Counted from the stretch's first letter, positions 1 through 10,558 are shown. The stretch is DNA of 64,000 nt from Butyrivibrio sp. (GCA_016291375.1 JAEEXE010000007.1:39546-103545), one strand, 5' to 3'. Numbers and translations: made by a program. Notes: a model not told the origin generated them from the letters alone.

Positions 1-1
1 A

Positions 2-76
2 GCTTATGAACTCATGTACAAGCTCATGGATGCAGATAAAGTTAATATAGTAAAAGAAGGAATGGGATTCTGCTGA
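2..76 (+). CDS. C-terminal end of a truncated CDS (…AYELMYKLMDADKVNIVKEGMGFC*)
   Basis: Open frame from window start to TGA, followed directly by a terminator hairpin. Confidence 0.55.
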   Translation, partial: AYELMYKLMDADKVNIVKEGMGFC

Positions 77-91
77 TAGCAGGCCATTATT

Positions 92-126
92 CAAAAAGGA
101 TCAGTTCTTTTGAGCTGATCCTTTTT
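92..126 (+). terminator. intrinsic terminator
   Basis: aaaaaggatcagttcttttgagctgatccttttt hairpin with T tract. Confidence 0.8.
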
Positions 127-188
127 CTTATTTATGCTTTTTCACTTCATTTATACTTTTACTGCGGCAATCATATATATTTGATATT

Positions 189-956
189 TTATTTTTGCGC
201 AACAACAAGATAGCGATGAATAGTCCCCTCTACCACACCGTTGTCATCAATTTCTTTTTGCATTTTTAAAAGACCATCAAAACATCTATCCACAGAAAAT
301 CCCGAAAATTCCCATTCTATAATGTGCGCAAACCATACAAATGCACCTACATCATAGAAACGAATAGGCCTAAAGGCTTCCTCAGCTCTAAGGATTTTAA
401 ATCCCGCATCTTCAAACTTCTTTTGCTGAATTGATAATTCCAGCTCCGGAAAAGGCTTAGGCACGTCCGGAAGTACCATTTTTACAAGATCTCTGTCATT
501 CTCCGCGCCGACCTGTTCTGTTATAAACAATCCTCCGGATCGAAGCAGTCTATAGCTTTCCGCAGGGTCAAAGCTCCCATGTCTGTTTATTATCATGTCA
601 AATGATTCGTCTGCAAAAGGAACTTTTGAAGCATCGTCACAAGCCTTGAAATCAATACCGAGTGGCAACAGCTCTTTCTTGCACAGCTCAATATTTGGAG
701 GATACCCTTCAGTAGCCGCCGTATTACTATAAGGATGTCCAAGTGATAACAGAAACTCGCCACCGCCTGTATCAAAATCCAATAGCTTCATACTGTCTAC
801 GCGCTTTTCATCAATAACCTTCCTGTAATCCCAAGGAAGATCATCCTCCTCTTCGTATCGACTATTGATATGAGAAAAATCCCAACCATGTATATGAGCT
901 ATCTTCTCTTCCGCTTCCCACTCTTTTCTAAGCTCATTTATTCTGTCTGTATTCAT
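189..956 (-). CDS. class I SAM-dependent methyltransferase
   Basis: LLDFDTGGGEFLLSLG SAM-binding motif; methyltransferase-like fold. Confidence 0.8.
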   Translation of the reverse strand: MNTDRINELRKEWEAEEKIAHIHGWDFSHINSRYEEEDDLPWDYRKVIDEKRVDSMKLLDFDTGGGEFLLSLGHPYSNTAATEGYPPNIELCKKELLPLGIDFKACDDASKVPFADESFDMIINRHGSFDPAESYRLLRSGGLFITEQVGAENDRDLVKMVLPDVPKPFPELELSIQQKKFEDAGFKILRAEEAFRPIRFYDVGAFVWFAHIIEWEFSGFSVDRCFDGLLKMQKEIDDNGVVEGTIHRYLVVAQK

Positions 957-985
957 ATCTGCATTCCTTCTACAAGCTTATTTTT

Positions 986-1471
986 TTAGCATTCTTTATA
1001 ATATCTTGGCCCTTCTTCTCCAATGATACCAGAAGGAATAAAACCACATTTTTCAAGAACTCTTTGTGACTTCTTGTTATCAGGATCTGTCTCCGCATCA
1101 ACACGGCAAACTCCGGGTTGTTCCAAAGCCCAGGCAGCTGCGGCTTCTACTGCTTCAGTCGCATACCCATTCCCCTGGTAATCTTCTGTAATTCCATACC
1201 CAACTTCAACGGAGCCATCTTTCTCAAGCCCTTTGAAACACAAATCACCGATATGCGTTCCATCTTTTAACTCAATCATCCATGTTGCATACCAGTTCCA
1301 ATCTTCCGGATGATCAAGGCATTCCTGCAGCATTTCTCCATATGCTTTAATTAGTTCTTTATCTGTCTGCTTTGCAAGCATACTCCGCATCTCATCCTCC
1401 GATGCGGTATGTATCACTAAGCGCTTTGTTTCTATAGTCATTTCATTATTACCTTCAATGTTATTTTTCAT
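986..1471 (-). CDS. GNAT family N-acetyltransferase
   Basis: IETKRL…GYGITEDYQGNGYATEAVEAAAAWA…NKKSQRVLEKCGF motifs; start may be the internal MTIETKRL. Confidence 0.85.
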   Translation of the reverse strand: MKNNIEGNNEMTIETKRLVIHTASEDEMRSMLAKQTDKELIKAYGEMLQECLDHPEDWNWYATWMIELKDGTHIGDLCFKGLEKDGSVEVGYGITEDYQGNGYATEAVEAAAAWALEQPGVCRVDAETDPDNKKSQRVLEKCGFIPSGIIGEEGPRYYKEC

Positions 1472-1691
1472 TTTTACCAGCGTTTATATTGTAATTTATT
1501 ACAATTTTTCTATCCAGTCAAAATTGATAGTGAACGCTCAGTATTTTATTTATGTAATATAAAAAAGAGACGGCAAAGTCTCCTTTTTCGTGAATATATG
1601 TCGTTAAGTTGAACGATGTTCACATTTGTGACCATCGTATTTGTGAAATGCAGGATTTTTTAGCACTCTATGACCCTTAAAACACTATTAT

Positions 1692-2000
1692 ATCTGCCTA
1701 TAAATGGCAAAATGCAGATTGTAGGCAGGTAAAAATGGCGGTCTCAACCTACCTATAAATGCCAAAATTCGGAATATAGGCAGGTAAAAATGGCGGTCCC
1801 AGCCTACCTATAAATGCCAAAATTCGGAATATAGGCAGGTAAAAATGGCGGCCCCAGCCCACCTATAAATGCCAAAATGCAGAAAATAGGTAGAAAAAGT
1901 TGGCTGTTCCGACCTACCTATAAATGCCAAAATGCAGAAAATAGGTAGAAAAGTTAGCTGTTCCGACCCACCTATAAATGCCGAAATGCAGAAAATAGGA
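1692..2000. repeat. ~55-bp tandem repeat array, about six copies, each with an internal inverted repeat
   Basis: Repeated cctacctataaatgccaaaa(ttcgg/tgcag)aatataggcaggtaaaaatggcgg(t/c)cccag units. Confidence 0.9.
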
Positions 2001-2001
2001 C

Positions 2002-2260
2002 TTTGAGCAGAGCACTTGGCGAGCACGAGCCGCAGGCGAAGTGAAAGCCTAGTGCGAGCCATGGGTGAACACTTAACGAGCTATGGAAGTAGCGAGTTTA
2101 GTGTGAATCCCTTGAGCAGAGCACTTGGCGAGCACAAGCCGCAGGCGAAGTGAGAGCCTAGTGCGAGCCATGGGTGAACACTTAACGAGCTTTTTTGAAG
2201 CGAGTTTAGTGAGAATCCCAGAACCCACGCAGCGAAGCTGCTGGGTGAGAGTCCCCTTCT
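2002..2260. repeat. ~110-bp tandem duplication plus tail, related in inverted orientation to 10605-10775
   Basis: ttgagcagagcacttggcgagcac(g/a)agccgcaggcgaagtg… occurs twice with period ~110 bp. Confidence 0.85.
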
Positions 2261-2312
2261 GCGCAAAAACAAAAAGGATTAACTCGTTTTGAGTTAATCC
2301 TTTTTATTTTCG

Positions 2313-2397
2313 TGCGGAAGATGGGACTTGAACCCACACGACATAAACAGTCACAAGATCCTTAGTCTTGCTCGTCTGCCAATTCCGACACTTCCGC
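2313..2397 (-). tRNA. tRNA-Leu(AAG)
   Basis: Reverse complement gcggaagtgtcggaattggcagacgagcaagactaaggatcttg…ggttcaagtcccatcttccgca; long variable arm; anticodon AAG. Confidence 0.93.
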
Positions 2398-2628
2398 AAA
2401 CCGTCGCCGTTTCTCTCGTGGCGACTTGTTTATAATAGCAAAGTCTGTGCCTTTCGTCAACAACAATTTTCAAACTTTTTTACGAAAATTTTGGATCAAC
2501 TTTTTCGTGATCATTTCCAATTGCAAAAGCGGATTTTCCACTTCGCTTTGCTCGCCAAAAACACTATTAAGCAGCCAACTCCGCAGATACTCCAAACACT
2601 AATAAATCCGCCAGTCCCAACAGGCGAC

Positions 2629-2683
2629 CTAAAAAAAATAATAGATGCCCAAGGGCTCGCAGTTCCCAAGGGCATCTATTCCG
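2629..2683 (-). terminator. intrinsic terminator downstream of sugar ABC operon
   Basis: aatagatgcccttggga…cccttgggcatctatt followed by attttttttagg on minus strand. Confidence 0.7.
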
Positions 2684-2853
2684 TAATATATGTTAGAAGG
2701 AAGATTATAGCAATATCTCACAGTCGCCGATTCGAGGCCACTAATCAATTTCGATTGATCAACAGCCGTCAATCCATGACCCTCAATTCACATACATTGG
2801 CCGCCGACCATCAAATCACAATCACGAGTCCATCTACCCTCTTCAAATTCACA

Positions 2854-3753
2854 TCACTCCTTAACACCACCAAGTGTAAGTCCGCTTACAAAGTACTGCT
2901 GCAAGAAAGGATAAATGCAGATAATAGGAAGCATTGTGATAATCGTAGCTGCCGCACGCACTGAAACAGGTGTGATGGAGCTTGTTGAGTTCTTCATTGA
3001 CTGAGCTGATGTACTCTGGCTTGTTACAGAAGCAAGGAGCTTCATAAGCTCATACTGAAGTGTAGTAAGGTTTGGTTTCATCCTGTTATAGAGATATACG
3101 TCAAACCATGAGTTCCACTGGTATACAGCAACGAAAAGAGCTACAGTAGCATAAACAGGCTTACAAAGAGGTGATATAATCCTGAGGAATATGGTTGTGT
3201 AACCTGCTCCATCAAGCTGTGCTGACTCTTCAAAGCTGTCAGGGATTCCGTTCATATATGTTCTGATAACGAGCATATTGAAGGCAGATACCATTCCGGG
3301 TATAACATATACCCAGAAAGAATTGGTAAGGTGAAGACCCTTGTACAAAAGGAAAATAGGGATCATTCCACCGTTAACATACATTGTGATAACCCAGAAC
3401 AGTGAAAGGGGTCTTGCAAAAAGAAAGTTCTTACGGCTGACAATAAATGCAAGGATCGCACATGTAATAAGTGAAAGAAGTGTTCCCACTAATGTTCTTG
3501 CTACAGAAATAAATGCAGCAACCATAAGTTTATCTCTCTGTAATACGGTTATATAGCTCTTTACACTGAATTTTCTGGGCCAAAGGTAGATTCCGCCTTT
3601 AAGAGCATCAAGTCCATCGTTAAAAGAAATAGCCAGTGTGTTTAAAACAGGATATAGCGTTACGATAACAAATACCGCCATGAATATTGTATTAAATGTA
3701 TAGAAAGCAATATCTGCGCCTGAGAGCTTTCTTTTGAAAGTCAAATTACTCAT
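2854..3753 (-). CDS. carbohydrate ABC transporter permease (LplC-like, CUT1 family)
   Basis: Binding-protein-dependent permease; EESAQLDGAGYTTIFLRIISPLCKP EAA motif. Confidence 0.9.
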   Translation of the reverse strand: MSNLTFKRKLSGADIAFYTFNTIFMAVFVIVTLYPVLNTLAISFNDGLDALKGGIYLWPRKFSVKSYITVLQRDKLMVAAFISVARTLVGTLLSLITCAILAFIVSRKNFLFARPLSLFWVITMYVNGGMIPIFLLYKGLHLTNSFWVYVIPGMVSAFNMLVIRTYMNGIPDSFEESAQLDGAGYTTIFLRIISPLCKPVYATVALFVAVYQWNSWFDVYLYNRMKPNLTTLQYELMKLLASVTSQSTSAQSMKNSTSSITPVSVRAAATIITMLPIICIYPFLQQYFVSGLTLGGVKE

Positions 3754-3765
3754 TGTGGTTCCTCC

Positions 3766-4713
3766 TTAGAACAATCTTTCTTCGCCGTGACGTTTGGCGA
3801 TCTCATTACAGATAAGTATCAATATGATACTAACTGCACTCTTAAAAATACCTGCAGCTGTTCCAAGTGAGTAATTCATCTGGCTGATACCCCAATCAAG
3901 AACATAGATATCAATTGTTCGTGATACACGCTGTACAAGTCCGTTACCAAGGAGGTACTGAATCTCAAATCCGGCATTAAGTACATTACCTACATTCATG
4001 ATCAAAAGAATGATGATGGTTGACTTAATTCCGGGAATCGTGACATATCTGATCTTATCTAATCTTCCGGCGCCGTCGATAGCAGCTGCCTCATAGAGTG
4101 AAGGGTCAATAGCTGTGATAGCTGCCAAATATATGATTGCATTCCAACCTGTTTCCTTCCATACATTTGCAAAGGCTACTATAGGCCAGAAATAAACTTC
4201 GTGCGCAAAAAAGTTAACGGCCTGAGGAACTAAATGGAATTTCAACAAAAGCTCGTTAACAATACCTGAACCTGAAAGGGCATCGTGAAGGATACCTGTA
4301 ACAATGATCCATGATAAAAAGTGAGGCAGATAAGAAATAGTCTGAATAACCTTTTTCTTCTTTTGTCCCACGATCTCATTAAGCAAAATAGCAAATAAAA
4401 TAGCCATAATAGTTGTAGCAATAAGATTGATAACACCCATAGCGAGAGTGTTTCTTATTACTCCAAGATAATCCGGATTAGAGAAAAGATTTTTAAAAGT
4501 AGATAAACCGACCCATTTGGAATGAAGAATTCCATCTTTAGGCTTGTAATCCTGAAATCCCATGAGCCATCCAACAAGAGGTGCATAGTAAAATACAAGG
4601 CCGTATATCACAAAGAATACTGACCATGCCACAAGCACCCACTGTTTTTTCAGTTGTTTAGAAAATTCAACCTTCTTAATTTCAGAAAGCTGTTCATTTT
4701 TCTGTCGAGACAT
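3766..4713 (-). CDS. sugar ABC transporter permease (LplB-like)
   Basis: EAAAIDGAGRLDKIRYVTIPGI EAA motif, multiple TM segments. Confidence 0.9.
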   Translation of the reverse strand: MSRQKNEQLSEIKKVEFSKQLKKQWVLVAWSVFFVIYGLVFYYAPLVGWLMGFQDYKPKDGILHSKWVGLSTFKNLFSNPDYLGVIRNTLAMGVINLIATTIMAILFAILLNEIVGQKKKKVIQTISYLPHFLSWIIVTGILHDALSGSGIVNELLLKFHLVPQAVNFFAHEVYFWPIVAFANVWKETGWNAIIYLAAITAIDPSLYEAAAIDGAGRLDKIRYVTIPGIKSTIIILLIMNVGNVLNAGFEIQYLLGNGLVQRVSRTIDIYVLDWGISQMNYSLGTAAGIFKSAVSIILILICNEIAKRHGEERLF

Positions 4714-4812
4714 AAAACTACTACTCCTTCAATATTATTACTTGGCAAGATTTCAAAAAGATAGCGGGCATTCTTTTTGAATACCAAGAAAGCCCGCTAT
4801 ATATTATTTTAA

Positions 4813-6510
4813 TTAGTTCTCGTACTTAGCTGCTTCTGCAACTCTTCTATCCAACTCTGCCTGCATCTCTGAAAGGAAGTCTTCAGGCTTGCATGCATTG
4901 TATGCATCCATGTATTCTTTCCATGCTGCATCAAAATCATCAGCCATAACAACCTTAGGAAGATACATGTGCTTACAATCATCCATGTTCTTGTTAGCAA
5001 GTCCACCGGGGGTAGCTGTTGTCATAGTCTGTGAGAATGTGTACATAGGATACCAAGGTCCGGGAGGAGGTGTTGTGCCAAGCATCTCTACGTATGTCTT
5101 AGCACCGTATGCTTCGAAGCACTTCTTGAGATCTTCAGAAAGTCCATCAAAGAACTCTGTCTCCTGCTGCTCAGGCTTCATAGCATTCTTACCATCTCTG
5201 CTGGTTCCTTCCCACTGAGGGAAATAAGCATACTCACACTTGTGAGAAGCCTTATAAGCTGTATCAGCGTCGTTATCTCTCATCTCCTGAGTCTTGGAGA
5301 ACATTCCATCCTCACCAACGTTGTAGTCAACGCCCTCAACGCCCCAGAATCTGAGGTTCATGATATCCTGGCTAAGAAGGTCATCTACGAACTGAAGAGC
5401 ACCTTCAACATCCTTACAGCTTGTTGTAATAGCAAGACCTGAACTTGTGTGAACAATTCCGCCTGAATTGTGCCACTGGTTCTTCATGCCTTCCTCGATT
5501 GTGATAGGAAGCGGAACATACTGGCAACCCTTCTTATCAAGGCCTGCTGCCTTAAGAGCATCACCTGCTGTGTATGCGAAATCCCACCACTGATCGATCA
5601 TACCAAGTACGCAACCTGTAGAAAGCTTAGCGATGTACTCATCGTATGTCTGTGTGAATGACTCTTTATCAACGATACCCTTCTTGTACTCCTCGTTGAG
5701 CTTCTTGAAGTACTTAACAGCTGTATCTGTTGTGTTATAGTCAACAATCTTCATTGTATCTGTATCTACGATAACAGAACCATCATTCGGATATCCATCA
5801 AGGAACTGAGGTGCATTCTCAAGACAGAAATATCTCCAGTCCTCACAAAGGATTGTGTAAGGAATGATAGGCGTTCCATCTTCCATTGTAGGATGCTTCT
5901 CATAGTAGCTCTCAATCAGATCAAAGTACTGATCCATTGTGTGAACTTCAGGATATCCTGCTTCCTCAAGTACTCTTGTCTGGATCCAGAAAGCCTCGTC
6001 ATTGTGTGCGCAGACTCTCTCTTCACCATAGATGTTTGAGAACTGAGGAATCCAATAAATCTTTCCGTCGCTCTGACGAAGTGAATCCCATTCCTGCTCT
6101 GTAAAGAATTCTTTGATGTTGGGATACTTGTCAAGGTAATCATCAAGAGCTACAAGCGCTCCTGCTTCATACATCTGTACAGATCCGTCTCCTGCATCTA
6201 CGAAGTCAGGATACTCACCGCCAGCGATAAGAGTTCCAACTGCCTCCTCCGCTTGCTGACCTGTAAGCCATGTCTCTGTAACCTTAACCCCTGTCTTTTC
6301 TGCAATGATCTGCTGAATCTCGTTGTCAGCATTGATCTCTGCGTGAGGAACTGCAAAGAATGCTGTAAACTCTTTTACGCTTCCGTCACCTTCAGCTGCA
6401 GATCCGTCTTCGGATGTGCCTGCGCCCCCACCGGCGTTGTTTGCACATCCTGCAAGCGCTCCACCAACCATGAGCGTTGCCAGCAACATGCTAATCACTC
6501 TCTTTTTCAT
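4813..6510 (-). CDS. extracellular solute-binding lipoprotein (LipO-like)
   Basis: Lipobox LAGC after MKKRVISMLLATLMVGGALAGC; adjacent to LplB/LplC permeases; start moved to MKKRV. Confidence 0.88.
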   Translation of the reverse strand: MKKRVISMLLATLMVGGALAGCANNAGGGAGTSEDGSAAEGDGSVKEFTAFFAVPHAEINADNEIQQIIAEKTGVKVTETWLTGQQAEEAVGTLIAGGEYPDFVDAGDGSVQMYEAGALVALDDYLDKYPNIKEFFTEQEWDSLRQSDGKIYWIPQFSNIYGEERVCAHNDEAFWIQTRVLEEAGYPEVHTMDQYFDLIESYYEKHPTMEDGTPIIPYTILCEDWRYFCLENAPQFLDGYPNDGSVIVDTDTMKIVDYNTTDTAVKYFKKLNEEYKKGIVDKESFTQTYDEYIAKLSTGCVLGMIDQWWDFAYTAGDALKAAGLDKKGCQYVPLPITIEEGMKNQWHNSGGIVHTSSGLAITTSCKDVEGALQFVDDLLSQDIMNLRFWGVEGVDYNVGEDGMFSKTQEMRDNDADTAYKASHKCEYAYFPQWEGTSRDGKNAMKPEQQETEFFDGLSEDLKKCFEAYGAKTYVEMLGTTPPPGPWYPMYTFSQTMTTATPGGLANKNMDDCKHMYLPKVVMADDFDAAWKEYMDAYNACKPEDFLSEMQAELDRRVAEAAKYEN

Positions 6511-6640
6511 AAAAAAGAATCCTCCTTGTTTTGATAGAAACATTTTATAAAAAAACGTCTTTCAAAACATGGGAGGAAATATATAAAAAGGTGGGTCAAA
6601 TTATAGAATCCCGAAAAAGTATATTTTTATAAATAAATCA

Positions 6641-8221
6641 TCAGTTTTCCTGCTTTCTGTACTTGGCAGGAGTGCAGCCTTTGGCTTCAATAAACTTATT
6701 AACAAAGTAATCAACGTCCTTGTAGCCTACTTTTTCTGCTATGATATATATCTTTTCATCAGTCTTTCTAAGAAGCATAGCTGCCTCATCAAGCCTGCGT
6801 CCGTTGAGATAATCTTTAAATGTACATCCGTGTTTTTTTCTAAAGAGCTGTCCCAGATATGCGCTGTTAACATAGTATCTCTCGCTGAGTTCTTTGAGAG
6901 TTATATTGCCGGCGTAATTCTTTTTTACCTCTTCTTCTATCTTGGCAAGAATTCCCTTGGACTCCTTCTTGCGAAGCTGCGCAAGATACTCGCCGTACTC
7001 ACAAGCCATCCTGTAAAGATGGGTCTTGGAGCCTCTCTTTATTCCCTGCTCATAGGTATTCTCGGAAATGAGCCTTAATATCTCTTCCTGGTTAACTTCG
7101 CTGTCCTGCTCCGTTGCAATGTGAATAAGCTGGAACAAAAGATAATTGATGTTGAGGTTCATTGTCTTACCGGTTATTCCGGTTTTTTTCATCTCATTGT
7201 GAAACTCATCAACCTTCTGCTTGATCTTGACCTGTTCATTAAGCTCTATTGCAGCAATAAGCTCATCAAGCTTGTTTTTGCATAGAAGAATACCGTTATC
7301 TGTAATCTGATACTCTTCCTCATAAAAATAGATATCTTTTTTCTCCCTAAATCCATGAAGGGAATGAAGCATGCTCACACTGGTAAAAGACTTTGATATA
7401 GCTTCTATACCGTTTACCGTCCTTCCAACAAGCATAACTATCGGAAGTCCGCTGACTCTTTTTAAATGCTCAAGCATCTCGGATAAAAAAGCTTCATCAG
7501 TCTTTTGATGTGCTTTGGCCAGATAACTTAAGAACAAAAAGCCTATATCATAGACATTCTCATCTCCAAAGCCATCTCGCACAAGAAGATACGCATCATC
7601 ATCAAGATACTCCGATGCAATGTCATAGAGCTTTGTGATGTAATTGTTCTTTTCCTCGCCAAAATAATCGCCGTTATCATCACTAAAATCGAGCTCAATT
7701 CCCACATAACGCATAGTTCCATTATCCGGCAAACGCTCAATAAGATACTCGATATTATCTTCGCTCTGCTTGCCTCTGAATGCCGCTCTTAAGTTATGCT
7801 CGAAATAGGCTTTAACAAGTTTCTTGTTCCTGCTGTCCTCAATCTCTTTGTCCTTGTTCTGCTCGATAACCTTCTTAAGGATCCCTTCAAGACTATCTTT
7901 TTCTACAGGCTTAAGTATGTAAGCGCTGCAGTGATATCTAAGAGCCTCCTGAGCATAGGAGAACTCAGCGTAGCCGCTCAGTATGACAAAAAATACATCG
8001 TTACCGCTCTCTCTTACTTTTTTGAGCAGTTCTATTCCATTCATCCCCGGCATCTTGATGTCAGCAATAATAAGATCGATATTCTCCTTATCAAGCACCT
8101 CTAGCGCGCTTGCGCCATCCAGAGCAGTATGTACTTCAAAGCCTTCCTCTTCCCAGTTAACAAGGACCTGCAATCCCTGAAGGATAAAAGGCTCATCATC
8201 CACCAGTAAAACTTTCAGCAT
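6641..8221 (-). CDS. response regulator with AraC-type DNA-binding domain (YesN-like)
   Basis: N-terminal REC (LLVDDEPFILQGL, IIADIKMPGMNGIELL), C-terminal HTH AraC. Confidence 0.92.
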   Translation of the reverse strand: MLKVLLVDDEPFILQGLQVLVNWEEEGFEVHTALDGASALEVLDKENIDLIIADIKMPGMNGIELLKKVRESGNDVFFVILSGYAEFSYAQEALRYHCSAYILKPVEKDSLEGILKKVIEQNKDKEIEDSRNKKLVKAYFEHNLRAAFRGKQSEDNIEYLIERLPDNGTMRYVGIELDFSDDNGDYFGEEKNNYITKLYDIASEYLDDDAYLLVRDGFGDENVYDIGFLFLSYLAKAHQKTDEAFLSEMLEHLKRVSGLPIVMLVGRTVNGIEAISKSFTSVSMLHSLHGFREKKDIYFYEEEYQITDNGILLCKNKLDELIAAIELNEQVKIKQKVDEFHNEMKKTGITGKTMNLNINYLLFQLIHIATEQDSEVNQEEILRLISENTYEQGIKRGSKTHLYRMACEYGEYLAQLRKKESKGILAKIEEEVKKNYAGNITLKELSERYYVNSAYLGQLFRKKHGCTFKDYLNGRRLDEAAMLLRKTDEKIYIIAEKVGYKDVDYFVNKFIEAKGCTPAKYRKQEN

Positions 8222-8224
8222 TAT

Positions 8225-9793
8225 TTAAAAAATTCCTTTCAAGCTCTCAATCGGTATTTTGATGGTAACTATGGTTCCGATGCCCTCTTCCGAATCAACA
8301 TCGAATATTGTCTTATCTTCAGTAACCATCTTAAGTCGAAGCGATGCGTTTATAACACCGACTCTTCCTTTTTCCTGAAGCATATTGATGTTGGCATTTC
8401 TCATGGATTCAAGAAGTTTGGTGGTTTCCTCCGCGGACATACCGTTTCCGGTATCCTCAACTTCGATGTAAAGCATATCCTCTTTTTCATATATTCTAAG
8501 GAATATCCAGCCATTGGAAATCTTGCTCTCAATGCCATGAACACAGGCATTCTCAACAAAAGTAACTATAGTAAGCTTGGGCACCTTGAATTCCAGACAC
8601 TCATCACCAACATCTATGGAATAGGATAATCTGTCTCCAAACCTATACTTCTGAAGCTCAAGATAATTTTCCACAAAGCCAATCTCCTGCTCTATAGTAA
8701 CATTATCCTGGTTCCACTCAGTATACTGGCGCTGGAGCTTGGCCAATTTCTCAACCATATACGCTGTCTCTGACTCTTTTTTTATAATGCTGTGCATACG
8801 TATGCTCTCAAGAGCGTTAAAAAGAAAATGCGGGTTGATCTGACTGTGGAGCGCATGGAGCTCAGCGTGTTGCCTCGTCAGCACCATCTCCTGTTCTCTT
8901 AGCTTATAGCTGTAAGCAATTCGATTGATCCAGGTTATGAGCGCAGCGGGAAGAAAGATATTCAGTATTCCCAAAAGAACAAGCTGCCATCCCCAGTTCT
9001 TAAACCATCCTTTCATGTTATGCCCGTTATTGATAACATGAATCTGAAAGTCCCGGTCATATATCTTCATATCAGCGGTATAGCCTATATTATTAAGCTC
9101 CGAAACCTTGTTGAAAGGACGGGCAATATTGGAATCCTTATTATTGGATAAAAGAATCCTGTCACTATCGCAGACGTAAGCCGGCATACCGGAGTTCATA
9201 TTGGAAAGGATCGTATTAAGTCTCGTATAATCAAGCTCAACCAAAAGAATGTTTTTGGACTCATGGTCGAAGTAATCAAGAGTTTTAAAGAAATAAACTC
9301 TTCGCTCATTACCTATGGTTCCTGCAGTATTTCTACCATAGTAAAAGAACAATCCGGCAGGAAGTCCTGATCTTCTGGCATATGCATACCATGGCTGCCC
9401 CTTCGCCTTGTCAATACTCTGAAACTGAGATCCATTGATCATCGAGGTGTTATTCGCATAGATAACATACTTAACATCACTTTGTCCCGAAACAAAACTG
9501 ATCAAGGTGTCGTCAAAAAAAGCCAGATATGCTTCATAATATTCAAGCGCCGAGGAATAATCCCTGTTCATGTAATTATATATATATCTGCTTGTATACA
9601 CGCTTCGTGCAAATCTTGCAGCTGTCTCAACCTCGCCCTGACAGGTATACTTGATCGCCTCGGCAACACTTTCCATCTCATGCAAAGTCTTGGTCTCTTC
9701 GGTACGTATAATACCCCCGACAACAACTGCATCCATGATCATAAGTGGAATTATTGCAAAAAACATGTATAGTATAATTAGTTTCTTTTTCAT
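8225..9793 (-). CDS. sensor histidine kinase (YesM-like)
   Basis: LHALHSQINPHFLFNALESIRMHS His-kinase motif; HATPase; N-terminal TM/cache-like region. Confidence 0.92.
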   Translation of the reverse strand: MKKKLIILYMFFAIIPLMIMDAVVVGGIIRTEETKTLHEMESVAEAIKYTCQGEVETAARFARSVYTSRYIYNYMNRDYSSALEYYEAYLAFFDDTLISFVSGQSDVKYVIYANNTSMINGSQFQSIDKAKGQPWYAYARRSGLPAGLFFYYGRNTAGTIGNERRVYFFKTLDYFDHESKNILLVELDYTRLNTILSNMNSGMPAYVCDSDRILLSNNKDSNIARPFNKVSELNNIGYTADMKIYDRDFQIHVINNGHNMKGWFKNWGWQLVLLGILNIFLPAALITWINRIAYSYKLREQEMVLTRQHAELHALHSQINPHFLFNALESIRMHSIIKKESETAYMVEKLAKLQRQYTEWNQDNVTIEQEIGFVENYLELQKYRFGDRLSYSIDVGDECLEFKVPKLTIVTFVENACVHGIESKISNGWIFLRIYEKEDMLYIEVEDTGNGMSAEETTKLLESMRNANINMLQEKGRVGVINASLRLKMVTEDKTIFDVDSEEGIGTIVTIKIPIESLKGIF

Positions 9794-9897
9794 AGAGACT
9801 ATTTTATCACATGGAAAAAGATATCGCGTAATTTATGGTATTATTATTTCATGATGATTCGTACATCTATGAACAAAACACCAAGGAGGCGTACAAC

Positions 9898-10230
9898 ATG
9901 GAAAAAAGATTCAGAGATTACATCAGACACTTTGAAAAGCTTGATTTTGACGTTCTTTCCGAGGAAGAGGTTGAACAGGAAAAAGAAGAGATCGGGCTTC
10001 ATGTAGATATACTTCAGCATGAGATGCTTAGAAAACTCGTTGTCACAATGGGAATATTTATCTGTGCATGTATCATTTTCTCAGCAGGCATTATCGCTAA
10101 TGTTCTTGTAGTTGACATCATTGGAATAGCTATATTTATCTGCGGTATTGTAATGGCATTTAGCTTCAAAGAGAGCAAAGATGCCATGACCAAACTTTGC
10201 GTATTTGTGGACAAGCTGACAATGCTATAA
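9898..10230 (+). CDS. small membrane protein of unknown function
   Basis: AAGGAGG Shine-Dalgarno before ATG at 9898; two predicted TM segments. Confidence 0.7.
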   Translation: MEKRFRDYIRHFEKLDFDVLSEEEVEQEKEEIGLHVDILQHEMLRKLVVTMGIFICACIIFSAGIIANVLVVDIIGIAIFICGIVMAFSFKESKDAMTKLCVFVDKLTML

Positions 10231-10336
10231 AAACATCTGTTGCACCGGGTAGTAAATATACTGCAAATGGTAATGTTTATGGGGATATACCTCTTGACAT
10301 CACCCACAAAAATGAGTATCATTAACTACGTTGCTT

Positions 10337-10419
10337 GCAGGAGTGGCGGAATGGCAGACGCGCATGGTTCAGGTCCATGTGTTGGCAACAACATGAGGGT
10401 TCAAGTCCCTTCTCCTGCA
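10337..10419 (+). tRNA. tRNA-Leu(CAG)
   Basis: gcaggagtggcggaatggcagacgcgcatggttcaggtccatg…ggttcaagtcccttctcctgca; anticodon CAG. Confidence 0.93.
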
Positions 10420-10473
10420 CTGGATTTTTTCCGGTGCAATGGTGAAGTTCATAGCCCTTAGGGGCACATATAT

Positions 10474-10558
10474 GCGGAAGTGTCGGAATTGGCAGACGAG
10501 CAAGACTAAGGATCTTGTGACTGTTTATGTCGTGTGGGTTCAAGTCCCATCTTCCGCA
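10474..10558 (+). tRNA. tRNA-Leu(AAG), same sequence as the minus-strand copy at 2313-2397
   Basis: gcggaagtgtcggaattggcagacgag…cttccgca; anticodon AAG. Confidence 0.93.

Noticed and set aside
1659-1667. TTAGCACTC half of a CIRCE element
   Set aside because: No matching GAGTGCTAA half at N9; a single half-site is not an operator.
1692-2000. Possible CRISPR array
   Set aside because: Units are contiguous near-identical 55-bp repeats with no unique spacers and no cas genes in the window.
1808-2272. Minus-strand ORFs 1808-2062 and 2081-2272
   Set aside because: They lie inside tandem repeat DNA; composition is explained by the repeats.
2368-2964. 198-aa plus-strand ORF
   Set aside because: Starts inside the antisense of tRNA-Leu, crosses a terminator and overlaps a confident permease gene; not coding-like.
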